DNA from: Syntrophopropionicum sp964397525
GTDB lineage: Bacteria; Bacillota; Desulfotomaculia; Desulfotomaculales; Pelotomaculaceae
Length of the DNA stretch: 64,000 bases
Reading direction: 5' to 3'
NCBI GenBank assembly: GCA_964397525.1
Contig: CAYNIY010000002.1
Coordinates: 1 to 64,000, forward strand
The notes beneath the pieces are model-generated. The model searched no databases. It saw only the letters and a program-made list of their open reading frames with translations, and was not told the DNA's origin. Shown here piece by piece: positions 7,881-16,370 of this stretch (positions are counted from its first letter, which is position 1; each line of letters starts with the position of its first letter). Made by a program: the position numbers and the translations under genes.

Positions 7881-7909
7881 ATTATAACCTTCACACTAAC
7901 GATTGACAA
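7881..7909 (-). promoter_or_regulatory. Promoter of the glnB-2/amt-2 unit
   Basis: TTGTCA (7909-7904), 17 bases, and a perfect TATAAT (7886-7881) on the minus strand. Confidence 0.65.
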
Positions 7910-7934
7910 TAGCTTACACATACATTATCAAAAT

Positions 7935-9059
7935 TTACTTTTTATAAACACGCGGTACACGGTGGCTGACCATGCAGACAACTTCGTAGTTAATGGTGCC
8001 CAACAAACCGGCAATCTCGTCAGTTGTAATTTCCTGATCTCCCTGGCGCCCGATCAGTACAGCTTCATCACCCGCTGCAGTACCGGGGATGTGCCCTACG
8101 TCAACCATGATTTGGTCCATGCATACCCTGCCGATCACAGGGGCGCGCCGGCCATGAAGCAGAGCGCATCCTTTCGAGGATAAAAGCCTGGAATAACCGT
8201 CGGCATATCCCAGGGGAAGAGTGGCTATGACTGTATTTTTTTCAGTACTATAGGTGCACCCGTAACTTACTTTAAAACCGGCGGGAACTTCCTTCACAAA
8301 GGCCACTTTTGCTTTTAGGCTCATCACGGGGCGCAGTTTGATCCTGCTGTGATCAACCTCATCAGAAGGATAAAGGCCGTATGTTATAATCCCTGCCCTC
8401 ACCAGGTCCAGGTGGGTTTCGGGCATTTCCATCAGGGCCGCGCTGTTAGCCGCGTGTCTTATGGGTATCTCAAGCCCATTACGGCGCAGTTCTTCGATCA
8501 GCATGTTAAATTTCGCTAACTGCTCCTTCGTATATGCCTTGTCAGCCAGATCAGCAGCGGCAAAGTGAGTAAATATCCCTTCCACTTCCAGGTGCCGGTG
8601 CCTCGCCAGGATCAGGATTTCTCTTACTGCTCCCGCACAGGCAACCCAGCCTATCCGCCCCATCCCGGTATCGATCTTGAAATGCACTTTGGCCCGCGTC
8701 CCTTGTGCAGCGGCGGCCTCCGCCAGAGCCAGGGCCATTTCGCTGGTGTATACAGCCTGGGATAAACGGTTCCTGACAACGTCAGCCGACTGCTCAGGAG
8801 GCAGGTAGCCCAGGATCAATATTGGCGCCTCTATACCGGCCTCCCTTAGGGTTAAGCCTTCATCCAACCTGGCCACACCGAGCCAGTCAGCGCCGCCGGC
8901 CAGGACAGTGCGGCTCACTTCCACTGCACCATGGCCATAACCATTGGCCTTGACCACGGCCATAATCTTAGACATGGGGTTGGTAATCTTTCTAATTTCA
9001 CTTATATTGCTGGCTAAAGCGTCCAAACTTATTTCCGCCCATACCGGAATAACAGACAA
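7935..9059 (-). CDS. alr: Alanine racemase
   Basis: 374 residues, full family length. PLP binds Lys37 in AVVKANGYGHGA. The C-terminal domain supplies the second catalytic Tyr in VSYGCTY, and RVCMDQIMVDVG is the other family block. It interconverts L- and D-alanine for peptidoglycan in the cytosol. The start is TTG after GAAGGTG. It stands a few hundred bases from alanine dehydrogenase, with a tiny membrane-protein gene between them, so the three form an alanine-related cluster by position rather than a proven operon. Confidence 0.95.
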   Translation of the reverse strand: MSVIPVWAEISLDALASNISEIRKITNPMSKIMAVVKANGYGHGAVEVSRTVLAGGADWLGVARLDEGLTLREAGIEAPILILGYLPPEQSADVVRNRLSQAVYTSEMALALAEAAAAQGTRAKVHFKIDTGMGRIGWVACAGAVREILILARHRHLEVEGIFTHFAAADLADKAYTKEQLAKFNMLIEELRRNGLEIPIRHAANSAALMEMPETHLDLVRAGIITYGLYPSDEVDHSRIKLRPVMSLKAKVAFVKEVPAGFKVSYGCTYSTEKNTVIATLPLGYADGYSRLLSSKGCALLHGRRAPVIGRVCMDQIMVDVGHIPGTAAGDEAVLIGRQGDQEITTDEIAGLLGTINYEVVCMVSHRVPRVYKK

Positions 9060-9136
9060 AAACTACACCTTCTCTTTGACATAAAATATTGTCCGAAAAT
9101 ATATCTTTTATAATATATTTCCTCAATAAAAAATAA

Positions 9137-9158
9137 AACCCTGTTTGCAAACAGGGTT
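9137..9158 (-). terminator. Terminator after the 32-residue membrane protein
   Basis: A perfect palindrome (AACCCTGTTTG and its complement), followed on the minus strand by TTATTTTTT. Confidence 0.75.
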
Positions 9159-9196
9159 GGGCAACTTAAAATTTATCCGCATTGCATGTCTGTGAT

Positions 9197-9295
9197 TTAC
9201 CGGTGCTGCGGGCCATGCTGGCTGTCCCATAGTAAAAAGAAGTATACGCTTAAATAGGCTGCCATCGTAACCAGAGAGAAAATGAAGTATTTCAA
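9197..9295 (-). CDS. Small single-span membrane protein (32 residues)
   Basis: A TTG start sits 7-8 bases after a strong AAGGAGGG. The product begins MKYFIFSLVTMAAYLSVYFF, one hydrophobic helix to about residue 23, and ends in a polar tail (WDSQHGPQHR). A strong terminator follows 38 bases after the stop, so this is a complete minimal transcription unit. It resembles the small subunits or regulators of membrane complexes in its build, but I do not recognise the family and give no function. It lies between ald and alr. Confidence 0.6.
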   Translation of the reverse strand: MKYFIFSLVTMAAYLSVYFFLLWDSQHGPQHR

Positions 9296-9392
9296 TGATG
9301 ACCCTCCTTTCATTTATATAAAATATCCAGTGCCGATATTCTATATTAATCGCCTGTGCTAATCTTAAGAAATAATTTTAATTTTTCTTAAT

Positions 9393-9410
9393 TATATTGT
9401 ATACAATATA
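9393..9410. promoter_or_regulatory. 18-bp perfect palindrome, possible operator
   Basis: TATATTGTATACAATATA is a perfect palindrome in the AT-rich 266-base gap between ald and the small membrane protein gene. The TTGTATACAA core resembles operators of GntR/FadR-type repressors. No such regulator is in the window. The rest of the gap shows nothing else I can support. Confidence 0.35.
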
Positions 9411-9522
9411 TTATAATACGCAATACTTTATACTGAATTCTTTATAAAATATTTTAAATTTTTTTTATTTCATGCAAATAATGTGTATTTCCCCTGAGTT
9501 AGAATATGCTTTTTAACAAAAA

Positions 9523-9547
9523 AAGGATCCTTTGGAAAAGGATCCTT
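9523..9547 (-). terminator. Terminator of ald
   Basis: Stem AAGGATCC/GGATCCTT (minus strand) with an A/T-rich loop, followed by seven T, 15 bases after the ald stop. Confidence 0.85.
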
Positions 9548-9561
9548 GGTTGACTGTTGAT

Positions 9562-10680
9562 TTATTTTATTACTTCGCTAAGCTCAAAGCTTGCCTTGCC
9601 CAATGCTTCACCCACAGCTTGGCAGGTTATCTTACCCTTGTACACATTAACCCCGCGAGCCAACGCACGGTTGTCAAGCATCGCTTTCATGAATCCCTTA
9701 TTGGCAAGTTCCAGCAAATACGGCAGGGTGGCATTGGTCATGCCAAAAGTTGATGTGCGCGCCACAGCACCAGGCATATTTACCACAGCATAATGAAGGA
9801 CACCGTGTTTCTCAAAAACCGGTTCACTGTGTGTGGTATCCCGATCCACAGTCTCTACAGAACCTCCCTGGTCAATTGACACATCGACAATAACAGAACC
9901 CGGCTTCATCTGTTTAACCATTTCTTCGGTTATTAATTTTGGCGCCTTAGCCCCCACAATCAGTACTGCGCCGATTAAGAGATCTGCATTGCGAACGGAC
10001 TGTTCAATATTATAATGGTTTAAAATTACAGTCTTGATCCTTCCGCCGTAAAGATCGTCCATATAGCGCAGCCTGTCCTCGTTCCGATCTGTAACCGTAA
10101 CCTGCGCCCCCATGCCCACAGCTACTTTTACAGCATTAGATCCGACTGTACCTGCGCCGGCAATGACAACTTCCGCTGCGGGAACTCCCGGCACACCACC
10201 GAGCAGGATACCTCTCCCGCCATAAGGCTTCTCAAGGAAGTGCGCTCCAACCTGCACTGCCATTTTTCCGGCTACTTCACTCATTGGGATCAACAGCGGC
10301 AGCGTGCCGTTGTCAAGCTGAATGGTCTCATAAGCAATGGCGATAACTTTCTTTTCGACTAAAACACTTGTCAGTTCCGGCTCCCGGGCAAGGTGCAGAT
10401 AAGTGAACAGGATTTGGCCCTCACGCAACATAGCGTACTCACTGGGAAGGGGCTCTTTTACCTTCAATAGGATATCAGCCCAGGAAAATATCTCTGATAT
10501 GGAATCCATCACATCGGCGCCTGCTGATCTAAAGTCCTCATCGCTGATGCCGCTGCCCAAACCGGCGCCGGTTTCTATCAGCATTTTATGCCCCTCTTTA
10601 GCCAGGGCGTGGACTCCTGCTGGTGTAATAGCCACACGGTCTTCATCAGGCTTTATTTCCTTCGGCACTCCAATTATCAA
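9562..10680 (-). CDS. ald: Alanine dehydrogenase
   Basis: 372 residues. It matches family blocks throughout: GVPKEIKPDEDRVAITP at the N-terminus, a catalytic Lys in LLKVKEPLP, the catalytic His in FTYLHLA, and the NAD site GAGTVGSNAVKVAVGMGA at about 173. It catalyses reversible oxidative deamination of L-alanine to pyruvate and ammonia with NAD. This links naturally to the ammonium and PII genes nearby and to alr. The start is TTG behind GGGGAGGG. It is monocistronic, with a clear terminator. Confidence 0.95.
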   Translation of the reverse strand: MIIGVPKEIKPDEDRVAITPAGVHALAKEGHKMLIETGAGLGSGISDEDFRSAGADVMDSISEIFSWADILLKVKEPLPSEYAMLREGQILFTYLHLAREPELTSVLVEKKVIAIAYETIQLDNGTLPLLIPMSEVAGKMAVQVGAHFLEKPYGGRGILLGGVPGVPAAEVVIAGAGTVGSNAVKVAVGMGAQVTVTDRNEDRLRYMDDLYGGRIKTVILNHYNIEQSVRNADLLIGAVLIVGAKAPKLITEEMVKQMKPGSVIVDVSIDQGGSVETVDRDTTHSEPVFEKHGVLHYAVVNMPGAVARTSTFGMTNATLPYLLELANKGFMKAMLDNRALARGVNVYKGKITCQAVGEALGKASFELSEVIK

Positions 10681-10727
10681 GGCTAACCCTCCCCACTGTT
10701 ATTTTAAATGATAACATCTTACACCAG

Positions 10728-10754
10728 GATTCTTCACTGAGTTCAGAATGACAT
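10728..10754. repeat. REP-like repeat, half copy
   Basis: GATTCTTCACTGAGTTCAGAATGACAT matches the right half of the palindromic repeat at 3036-3099 almost base for base. The left half is missing. Confidence 0.6.
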
Positions 10755-10818
10755 CAAAAAAATGTCAATTCACTCTCTTATGGTAAAACGCAGCGGCTCT
10801 TTTTATCTCTGTTTCATG

Positions 10819-12372
10819 TCAGGATCCCGCCAATCCCCTTGTGACAGCCGGCAGGGCGGATATTATGTCACTGGCTATTAAACCCATCATCCCCTTATCT
10901 GACGCTGCCTGATCACCGGCCAGCCCATGCAGGTATGCTCCAGCTGCAGCGGCACGGGCCGGCTTCATCCCCTGGGCGATCAGTGAAGCGATCATCCCAG
11001 TAAGGACATCGCCGCTCCCGCCTGTTGCCATGCCAGCATTACCGGTGGAATTAATATAAACAACGCCATCAGGGGTTGCGACAACTGTTCTGGCGCCTTT
11101 CAGCAGTGTGACTACCTTCCAGTCAGCCGCCGCCTTAACCGCGTTACCAATCCTGTCTTCCTGAACATTCTTTGGTTTAATCCCCATCAGCCTGGCCATT
11201 TCGCCCGGATGCGGCGTAATTACAACAGGCGCCTTTAATTCATTGAAAATAGCTGTTTCTCCGGCCAGGGCATTCAGGGCATCTGCATCCAGCACACAGG
11301 GGATTTTCAATGAAGGCAGCAGTTCCCTGACGAGTGTTATCACCCCGGGTGACTGTGAGAGACCTGGGCCTATGGCCAGCACATCCATATCATCCAGCAG
11401 AGCAAGGATTTTCTTTCCTGCTTCTCTGCTCAGGCTGCCATTCCCGTCGTCAGGCAGCGGCACAGTCATTACCTCGGTCAGTTTTTCTTCCATAATATTG
11501 TGCAGTGTTTCAGGCACCGCTACTGTGACCAGCCCTGCCCCGGATCTCATGGCTGCTTCGCCGGCCAGGCTTGCCGCCCCGGTCATCCCCCTGGAGCCAG
11601 CGACAATAAGCACCCGGCCAAAATTTCCTTTATGCGCGAGAGAGGGGCGGGAAGGCAGCCAGTCTTTAACGCCATCAGAAGTAATCAGGTATCTCTGGGG
11701 CGCGGCCTTTTCAATTAATACACCAGGCAGTGATATATCCGCGACTGTTATCTCACCCGTATAGTCAGCGCCTGGCTCAAGGAACATCCCCAACTTCGGC
11801 AGACCGAAAGTAACTGTATAATTTGCCCGGACACACGGCCCGTTTACCCTGCCCGTATCGGCTTCGAGACCAGAAGGGACGTCAACCGCCACAATAGGCT
11901 TGCCGCTCTTGTTTAAAACCTCGACAATCCGGCCCGCTTTCTCGGACATTTTACCTTTAAACCCGGTTCCATAAACAGCATCAACAATAAGATCTGTGTT
12001 CAGCAGGGCCAGTCTAACGATATTGCTTCCATCGCCCTGATTGACTGTATAAACCTTTTGTCCCATCTTCCGCCAGATTTCAAAGTTAACCGCCGCATCA
12101 CCTGTAATTTCACCTGTATTGACCAGTGATAGTACTTTTACCTCGGCGCCCATGTTCAGAAGATGGCGGGCTGCAACATACCCATCACCGCCATTGTTGC
12201 CCTTGCCTGTAAAAACAGCAACTATCCTGCCCCGGACATCACCGGTTACGCGTCGGATCAAATCCACTACCTGCCGGCCGGCATTTTCCATGAGAACCAG
12301 TCCGGAAATACCATAGTCCTCAATGGCCGCTGTGTCCAGCGCTTTCATTTCAGCTGCAGTGACAATCCGCAA
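10819..12372 (-). CDS. nnr: Bifunctional NAD(P)H-hydrate epimerase / ADP-dependent dehydratase
   Basis: 517 residues in two domains. Residues 1-215 are the YjeF-N epimerase with GKGNNGGDGYVAARHL. Residues about 230-510 are the ribokinase-like dehydratase with ITPHPGEMARLMG and GNAGMATGGSGDVLTGMIA. Together they repair hydrated NADH and NADPH. The start is TTG, immediately after the acpS stop codon. Its ribosome site GGAGG lies inside the last acpS codons, so the two are translationally coupled. The acpS-nnr pairing is common in Firmicutes. Confidence 0.95.
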   Translation of the reverse strand: MRIVTAAEMKALDTAAIEDYGISGLVLMENAGRQVVDLIRRVTGDVRGRIVAVFTGKGNNGGDGYVAARHLLNMGAEVKVLSLVNTGEITGDAAVNFEIWRKMGQKVYTVNQGDGSNIVRLALLNTDLIVDAVYGTGFKGKMSEKAGRIVEVLNKSGKPIVAVDVPSGLEADTGRVNGPCVRANYTVTFGLPKLGMFLEPGADYTGEITVADISLPGVLIEKAAPQRYLITSDGVKDWLPSRPSLAHKGNFGRVLIVAGSRGMTGAASLAGEAAMRSGAGLVTVAVPETLHNIMEEKLTEVMTVPLPDDGNGSLSREAGKKILALLDDMDVLAIGPGLSQSPGVITLVRELLPSLKIPCVLDADALNALAGETAIFNELKAPVVITPHPGEMARLMGIKPKNVQEDRIGNAVKAAADWKVVTLLKGARTVVATPDGVVYINSTGNAGMATGGSGDVLTGMIASLIAQGMKPARAAAAGAYLHGLAGDQAASDKGMMGLIASDIISALPAVTRGLAGS

Positions 12373-12783
12373 TTATAAAACCTCCTTACCCTCGGCAACG
12401 GCAAAAGCCACTGCTTGATCGCGATTATGAGACATGCTGATCAGCACCGCAGAGATCCCCTTGTTTTTCGCTATTTTAGCTGCCGCTCCATGCAGTATGA
12501 TCTCCGGGCGGCCGCTGCGCGTCCTTGTAACTTCAACATCTGCCAGGCCGCAGCCGGCCATGCCAGTACCCATTGCCTTCAAAACTGCTTCCTTGGCGGC
12601 AAAACGAGCGGCATAACAGGAAAACCTATCACTCCTCGCATCGCAGAAGCTCCTCTCGCCAGGAGTGAAAATCTTTTCCAATAATCGTTCACCGCTGCGC
12701 TCGGAAGCCCTTTTCAATCTTTCAATCTCAATGATGTCAGTTCCAACACCGATTAATCCCACCGGCGGTTTAAATTGCGTCAT
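12373..12783 (-). CDS. acpS: Holo-[acyl-carrier-protein] synthase
   Basis: 136 residues. It transfers phosphopantetheine from CoA to acyl carrier protein. Metal-binding residues are visible in GVGTDIIEIERL and in YAARFAAKEAVLKAMGTG. The ATG with GAGG eight bases upstream is chosen; the in-frame GTG nine bases earlier overlaps the ribosome site. It is slightly longer than typical AcpS because of the N-terminal MTQFKPPVG. It is coupled to nnr. Confidence 0.92.
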   Translation of the reverse strand: MTQFKPPVGLIGVGTDIIEIERLKRASERSGERLLEKIFTPGERSFCDARSDRFSCYAARFAAKEAVLKAMGTGMAGCGLADVEVTRTRSGRPEIILHGAAAKIAKNKGISAVLISMSHNRDQAVAFAVAEGKEVL

Positions 12784-12958
12784 CGACAGCACCTCAACCA
12801 GTCTTTAAATATGCGGGTCAGCAATAATACTTCGGTAAATATTAAAAACCTGCCTGTTAAAACGCAAATAATCCAGCAGCCAGCACCGGCAACTCCTGTA
12901 TCGCTGCATCGTTATTCGCATCAGCTTCTTCAGTCGGGTTTTAATAATTTAGATTCAT

Positions 12959-13759
12959 TTAAAATCCTAATATTTTCCTTAATTTTTTAGCCTGCGCCCG
13001 GCTGACCGGCACTTCACTTCGTTCTTTGTCTTCAACGATCAAATTATAAGTACCGTTGAAAAAAGGCACAATTTCTTTTACCTTGTGGAGGTTTACCAGG
13101 TAACAACGGTGTGTTCTGAAAAATATCTGGGGATTCAGCCTGGCCTCAAGCTCTTTCAGGGTAAAGCGTGTATAGAGCTTGTCTGCTGCCGTTTTTATAT
13201 AAACATTGTCCTGTTCTGTGAAGGCATAGAAAATATCAGAACCGCTGACAAGGATAGTTTTACCCTGTTTTTCAGCAGGTACCCGGTCAATCTTAAACTG
13301 CACATGATCCGCCTGACCGGCTTTCGTTTCGTTATCGCGCAGTCCATGGACTTCAACAGATGCTCCGGCCAGCCCAGGACTTACATTCATCTCGCGGGTA
13401 ATTTTCAGAACCTTGTCGATTGCTTTTTTAAGACGTTTTGGCTCGATCGGCTTTAAAATATAATCAACAGCATTAACATCAAAAGCTGAGACCGCGAACT
13501 CATCAAAAGCTGTGACAAAAATAATATAAGGCCGGTTCGGCAGGTCCTGTATAGCCGCCCCTAATTCCAAACCGCTCATGCCCGGCATGGATATATCCAG
13601 AAAAAGGACCTGGTAGTCAAGAGCCTTGATCAAGGTTAAAGCTTCCTGGGCATTAGTTGCCTCACCGACAATCTCAATATTATCAAATTCACTTAAAGCA
13701 TAACGCAATTCCTGCCTGGCGGGATACTCATCATCTATAATTAATGCTTTCAATTTCAC
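12959..13759 (-). CDS. LytTR-family response regulator
   Basis: 266 residues from a GTG start behind GGGGG; an upstream ATG would add a few residues. The receiver domain (1-120) has Asp9/Asp10 and phosphoacceptor Asp55 in LFLDISMPG, plus a conserved Lys in YILKPIEP. The C-terminal LytTR DNA-binding domain (about 165-266) reads FFRTHRCYLVNLHKVKEI. It is the partner of the overlapping sensor kinase gene. Such LytSR/YpdAB/NatRK-type systems control transporters, cell-wall or carbon-uptake genes. The target here is unknown. Confidence 0.9.
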   Translation of the reverse strand: MKLKALIIDDEYPARQELRYALSEFDNIEIVGEATNAQEALTLIKALDYQVLFLDISMPGMSGLELGAAIQDLPNRPYIIFVTAFDEFAVSAFDVNAVDYILKPIEPKRLKKAIDKVLKITREMNVSPGLAGASVEVHGLRDNETKAGQADHVQFKIDRVPAEKQGKTILVSGSDIFYAFTEQDNVYIKTAADKLYTRFTLKELEARLNPQIFFRTHRCYLVNLHKVKEIVPFFNGTYNLIVEDKERSEVPVSRAQAKKLRKILGF

Positions 13760-15068
13760 CGACATATCCCCCTTCCTCATCACTTTCTTCGTTCAGGGGA
13801 ATTCTGACGTAAACACCGGTGCCCTTATCTACTTCGCTTTCGATTCTAAGCCCATATTCATCTCCGTAAAGACTTTTAAGACGTTCGTGTACATTGCTTA
13901 AACCAACTCCGTTGCCGGAGCCAAAACCGGGCAGAAGCACCTTGGGCAGCCTCTCGCTGTCTATCCCAACGCCATCGTCCTTGATTTCAAAAAGCATTTC
14001 CCCTTTTACAAGTTTAGCCGAGATCGTAACCGTACCGGGGCTCATTTTCGGCTGCACACCATGCTTGACGGCATTTTCAACCAGCGGCTGCAGGGTGAGT
14101 ACAGGCACCTGGAGATCAAGCAAGGCGGGGTCAATATTCCTCTGCACCTTCAGTTTTTCCCGGAAACGGGCTTTCTCAAGATAGAGGTAGGTGTTGACAT
14201 ATTCTATCTCTTCTCTTAAAGTGTTATAATGCCCATGCCTCTTTAAAGTCTGCCGGAAGAAAGATGCCAGGCGGATCAGGAGCTTCCTTGAAGTATCCGG
14301 ATTGGTCCGGGTATAAGTGATAATGGTGTTTAGTGTGTTAAACAAGAAGTGGGGATTGATCTGGGCGTGCAGGGCGTCAAGCTCCGCTTTCGTCACCAGC
14401 TGCGCCTGCCGGTCCAGTTCCGCCAGTTCCATTTGAAGCCCCAGCAGCTGGGCTACGGCCAATGCCAGCTTAACAACGGAAGGCTGAAGGGCACCCTGGC
14501 TGGTCTGGTATAGCTTGACTGTACCGGCAACCTCACCCCTGCATATCAGAGGCGCTATAACAGCAGACTGCAGTGTGCAGTTTTTTTCGGGACACTGTAG
14601 ACCTTTCTTGTCTTTGATGATGATTAGTTCCCCTGTTTCCACAGCCTGTTTTGTCGCATAGGTAATAATTGGCCCGCCTGCTTTATGGTGATCGGAACAA
14701 TCTCCAATATATGCCAGCACCTTTTCGCGGTCTGTTACGGCCACCGCAGACACATCGCTCAGTTTCAGGATAATTTCAGCGGTTTTATATGCGGTTTCTT
14801 CGTTGAGGCCGCGTCTTAAATACGGCAGCGTTTCATTGGCTATCTGCAGGGTAGAGTCAATCGGGTGCTCATCCAGTTTTATTTTTATAACCCTGTGCTT
14901 TTGAATGTATTCCACAACCAGATAAGTGGCCAGGCCGCTGGCCAGCAGCATAACAACAATGACCAGCCATAAGTCAGGTTTAATCAGGACTATCAGCCCA
15001 ACCAAAAACAGTTGAATCAGGCACCAGCGCAAAATGATGCCGCCATTGATGCTTGTAGATTTACTCAT
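13731..15068 (-). CDS. LytS-type sensor histidine kinase with GAF-like domain
   Basis: 445 residues. Two membrane helices (about 10-50) are followed by a GAF-like sensory domain (about 75-220) with a small Cys cluster (CPEKNC). The His_kinase domain has the phosphoacceptor in HAQINPHFLFNTLN, and an ATPase domain ends the protein (GDGVGIDSERL, GNGVGLSNVHERL). The N-terminal membrane part is much shorter than the 5TM-LytS sensors, so input may come through the GAF domain. The 3' end overlaps the response regulator gene by 29 bases. The ATG follows GGAGTAGGGCA. Confidence 0.9.
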   Translation of the reverse strand: MSKSTSINGGIILRWCLIQLFLVGLIVLIKPDLWLVIVVMLLASGLATYLVVEYIQKHRVIKIKLDEHPIDSTLQIANETLPYLRRGLNEETAYKTAEIILKLSDVSAVAVTDREKVLAYIGDCSDHHKAGGPIITYATKQAVETGELIIIKDKKGLQCPEKNCTLQSAVIAPLICRGEVAGTVKLYQTSQGALQPSVVKLALAVAQLLGLQMELAELDRQAQLVTKAELDALHAQINPHFLFNTLNTIITYTRTNPDTSRKLLIRLASFFRQTLKRHGHYNTLREEIEYVNTYLYLEKARFREKLKVQRNIDPALLDLQVPVLTLQPLVENAVKHGVQPKMSPGTVTISAKLVKGEMLFEIKDDGVGIDSERLPKVLLPGFGSGNGVGLSNVHERLKSLYGDEYGLRIESEVDKGTGVYVRIPLNEESDEEGGYVGEIESINYR

Positions 15069-15154
15069 TGCCCTACTCCCAATCTTAACAAATGATGATA
15101 ATGATTTCTTATTTTTATAATTACTATTTTACTATTTTTATCTATAAATCACAA

Positions 15155-16126
15155 TTAACTGCTGCCGGTTGTCTGTTTTTCCTTTTCCAGGTAGTGATCT
15201 ATGCCCTCCGCATTAAGCCTTAAATCCAGCTCCAAAAACTTTATTGCCGGATGTGCCCTGTCTGCCAAACCATAAGCGGCTGCCTGGCCCATCACCATTT
15301 TCCACAAGGCTTCTTCTATCTCCCTGGGGCCGCCACCTGAAGCGTGCACCAGCCTGCCTAGCGATTCAAAATCTTTTACCTGTTCCCTAAGCCTGGTGAG
15401 GACTGCATTTACCCCGCCACCCCTGCCGTAATGGGTGAAATATATATATTCCAGATCCAGCCTGCTGACACGTTCAATTGTCTCAATCGCACTGACCGGG
15501 TCAAATTCCGATGGAGGGGTGGACAGCAGGGTAAAATCGCAGCCAATCAGGTCACTCAAAGCCTGAAAGCGGACTCCAAGGGCGTCGCCGCTGAAGATAC
15601 CCCGGCTGGCCGGGTCATGGATCACAAAATGGTGGCGGGCGTGGCCCGGAGTGTGAAAGAAAGTTAATGCCCTGCCCCCTCCCAGATCAAGGGTATCCCC
15701 ATCCGCCGGAGTGCAGACCCTTTCCCCAGGCACCGGTAATATTTCACCAAAAAGTCTGTCAAAGTCATCCCCATAGATCATCCTGGCTCCGGCTGTCAGC
15801 CTGGCCGGGTCAATGAGGTGCCTGGCGCCCCTGGGATGCACAAATACCTTTGCTTTTGGCAAATCCCTGGCCATGATCCCAGCTCCGCCGGCATGATCCA
15901 GGTGAATATGAGTGACGATGATGTAATCGACCTTTTCCGGGGCTATGCCAAGGGTTTTCAGGGCATCTTTAATATATACAGTGCCAGGTGTCGGACCGGT
16001 CTCAATCAATGCCACCTTGTCTGCCAGGATAAGGTAACATGAGGTGCGTTCAGGTTCCTGGTCACAGACATCAATCTGGTAAACACTGCTGCCAAGATTT
16101 ACTATTTCCGGCAATGCAACCAACAT
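15155..16126 (-). CDS. Metallo-beta-lactamase-fold hydrolase
   Basis: 323 residues. The metal motif THIHLDHAG lies at 72-80, with further ligands in HTPGHARHHF and a Gly-Asp in GIFSGDALGV. It has a glyoxalase II/flavin-free MBL hydrolase build and a C-terminal helical extension (about 230-310). The substrate cannot be told from sequence. It stands alone between the two-component system and the candidate selenoprotein and is transcribed on the minus strand. Confidence 0.85.
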   Translation of the reverse strand: MLVALPEIVNLGSSVYQIDVCDQEPERTSCYLILADKVALIETGPTPGTVYIKDALKTLGIAPEKVDYIIVTHIHLDHAGGAGIMARDLPKAKVFVHPRGARHLIDPARLTAGARMIYGDDFDRLFGEILPVPGERVCTPADGDTLDLGGGRALTFFHTPGHARHHFVIHDPASRGIFSGDALGVRFQALSDLIGCDFTLLSTPPSEFDPVSAIETIERVSRLDLEYIYFTHYGRGGGVNAVLTRLREQVKDFESLGRLVHASGGGPREIEEALWKMVMGQAAAYGLADRAHPAIKFLELDLRLNAEGIDHYLEKEKQTTGSS

Positions 16127-16370
16127 CCTTTCTCCTCACATAAAGAAAGTCATTTTTTACCCGGTTTCTTCAAAACTAGAATATCTGAAAAGTTTGAACA
16201 TTGTCAATAAAAATAAATCAGACTCCATATATCACCTCTTCAATCTGGTGATGCATGACTGTTTTTAATAATACGTTCGACATAACCAACAATGTTTTTA
16301 ACAAAAAACAAGGAGTAAGCTTTGTCATGTAGAACTCTCATAAAAAAGATTTAATAGGAGGGCTGTCATT

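Noticed and set aside
7811..7909. Confident ANTAR-target call for the amt/glnB leaders
   Set aside because: Loop position 1 is G, not the A of the known consensus, and only one of the leaders shows a clear second six-base-loop hairpin, so I report the structure without naming it as an ANTAR site.
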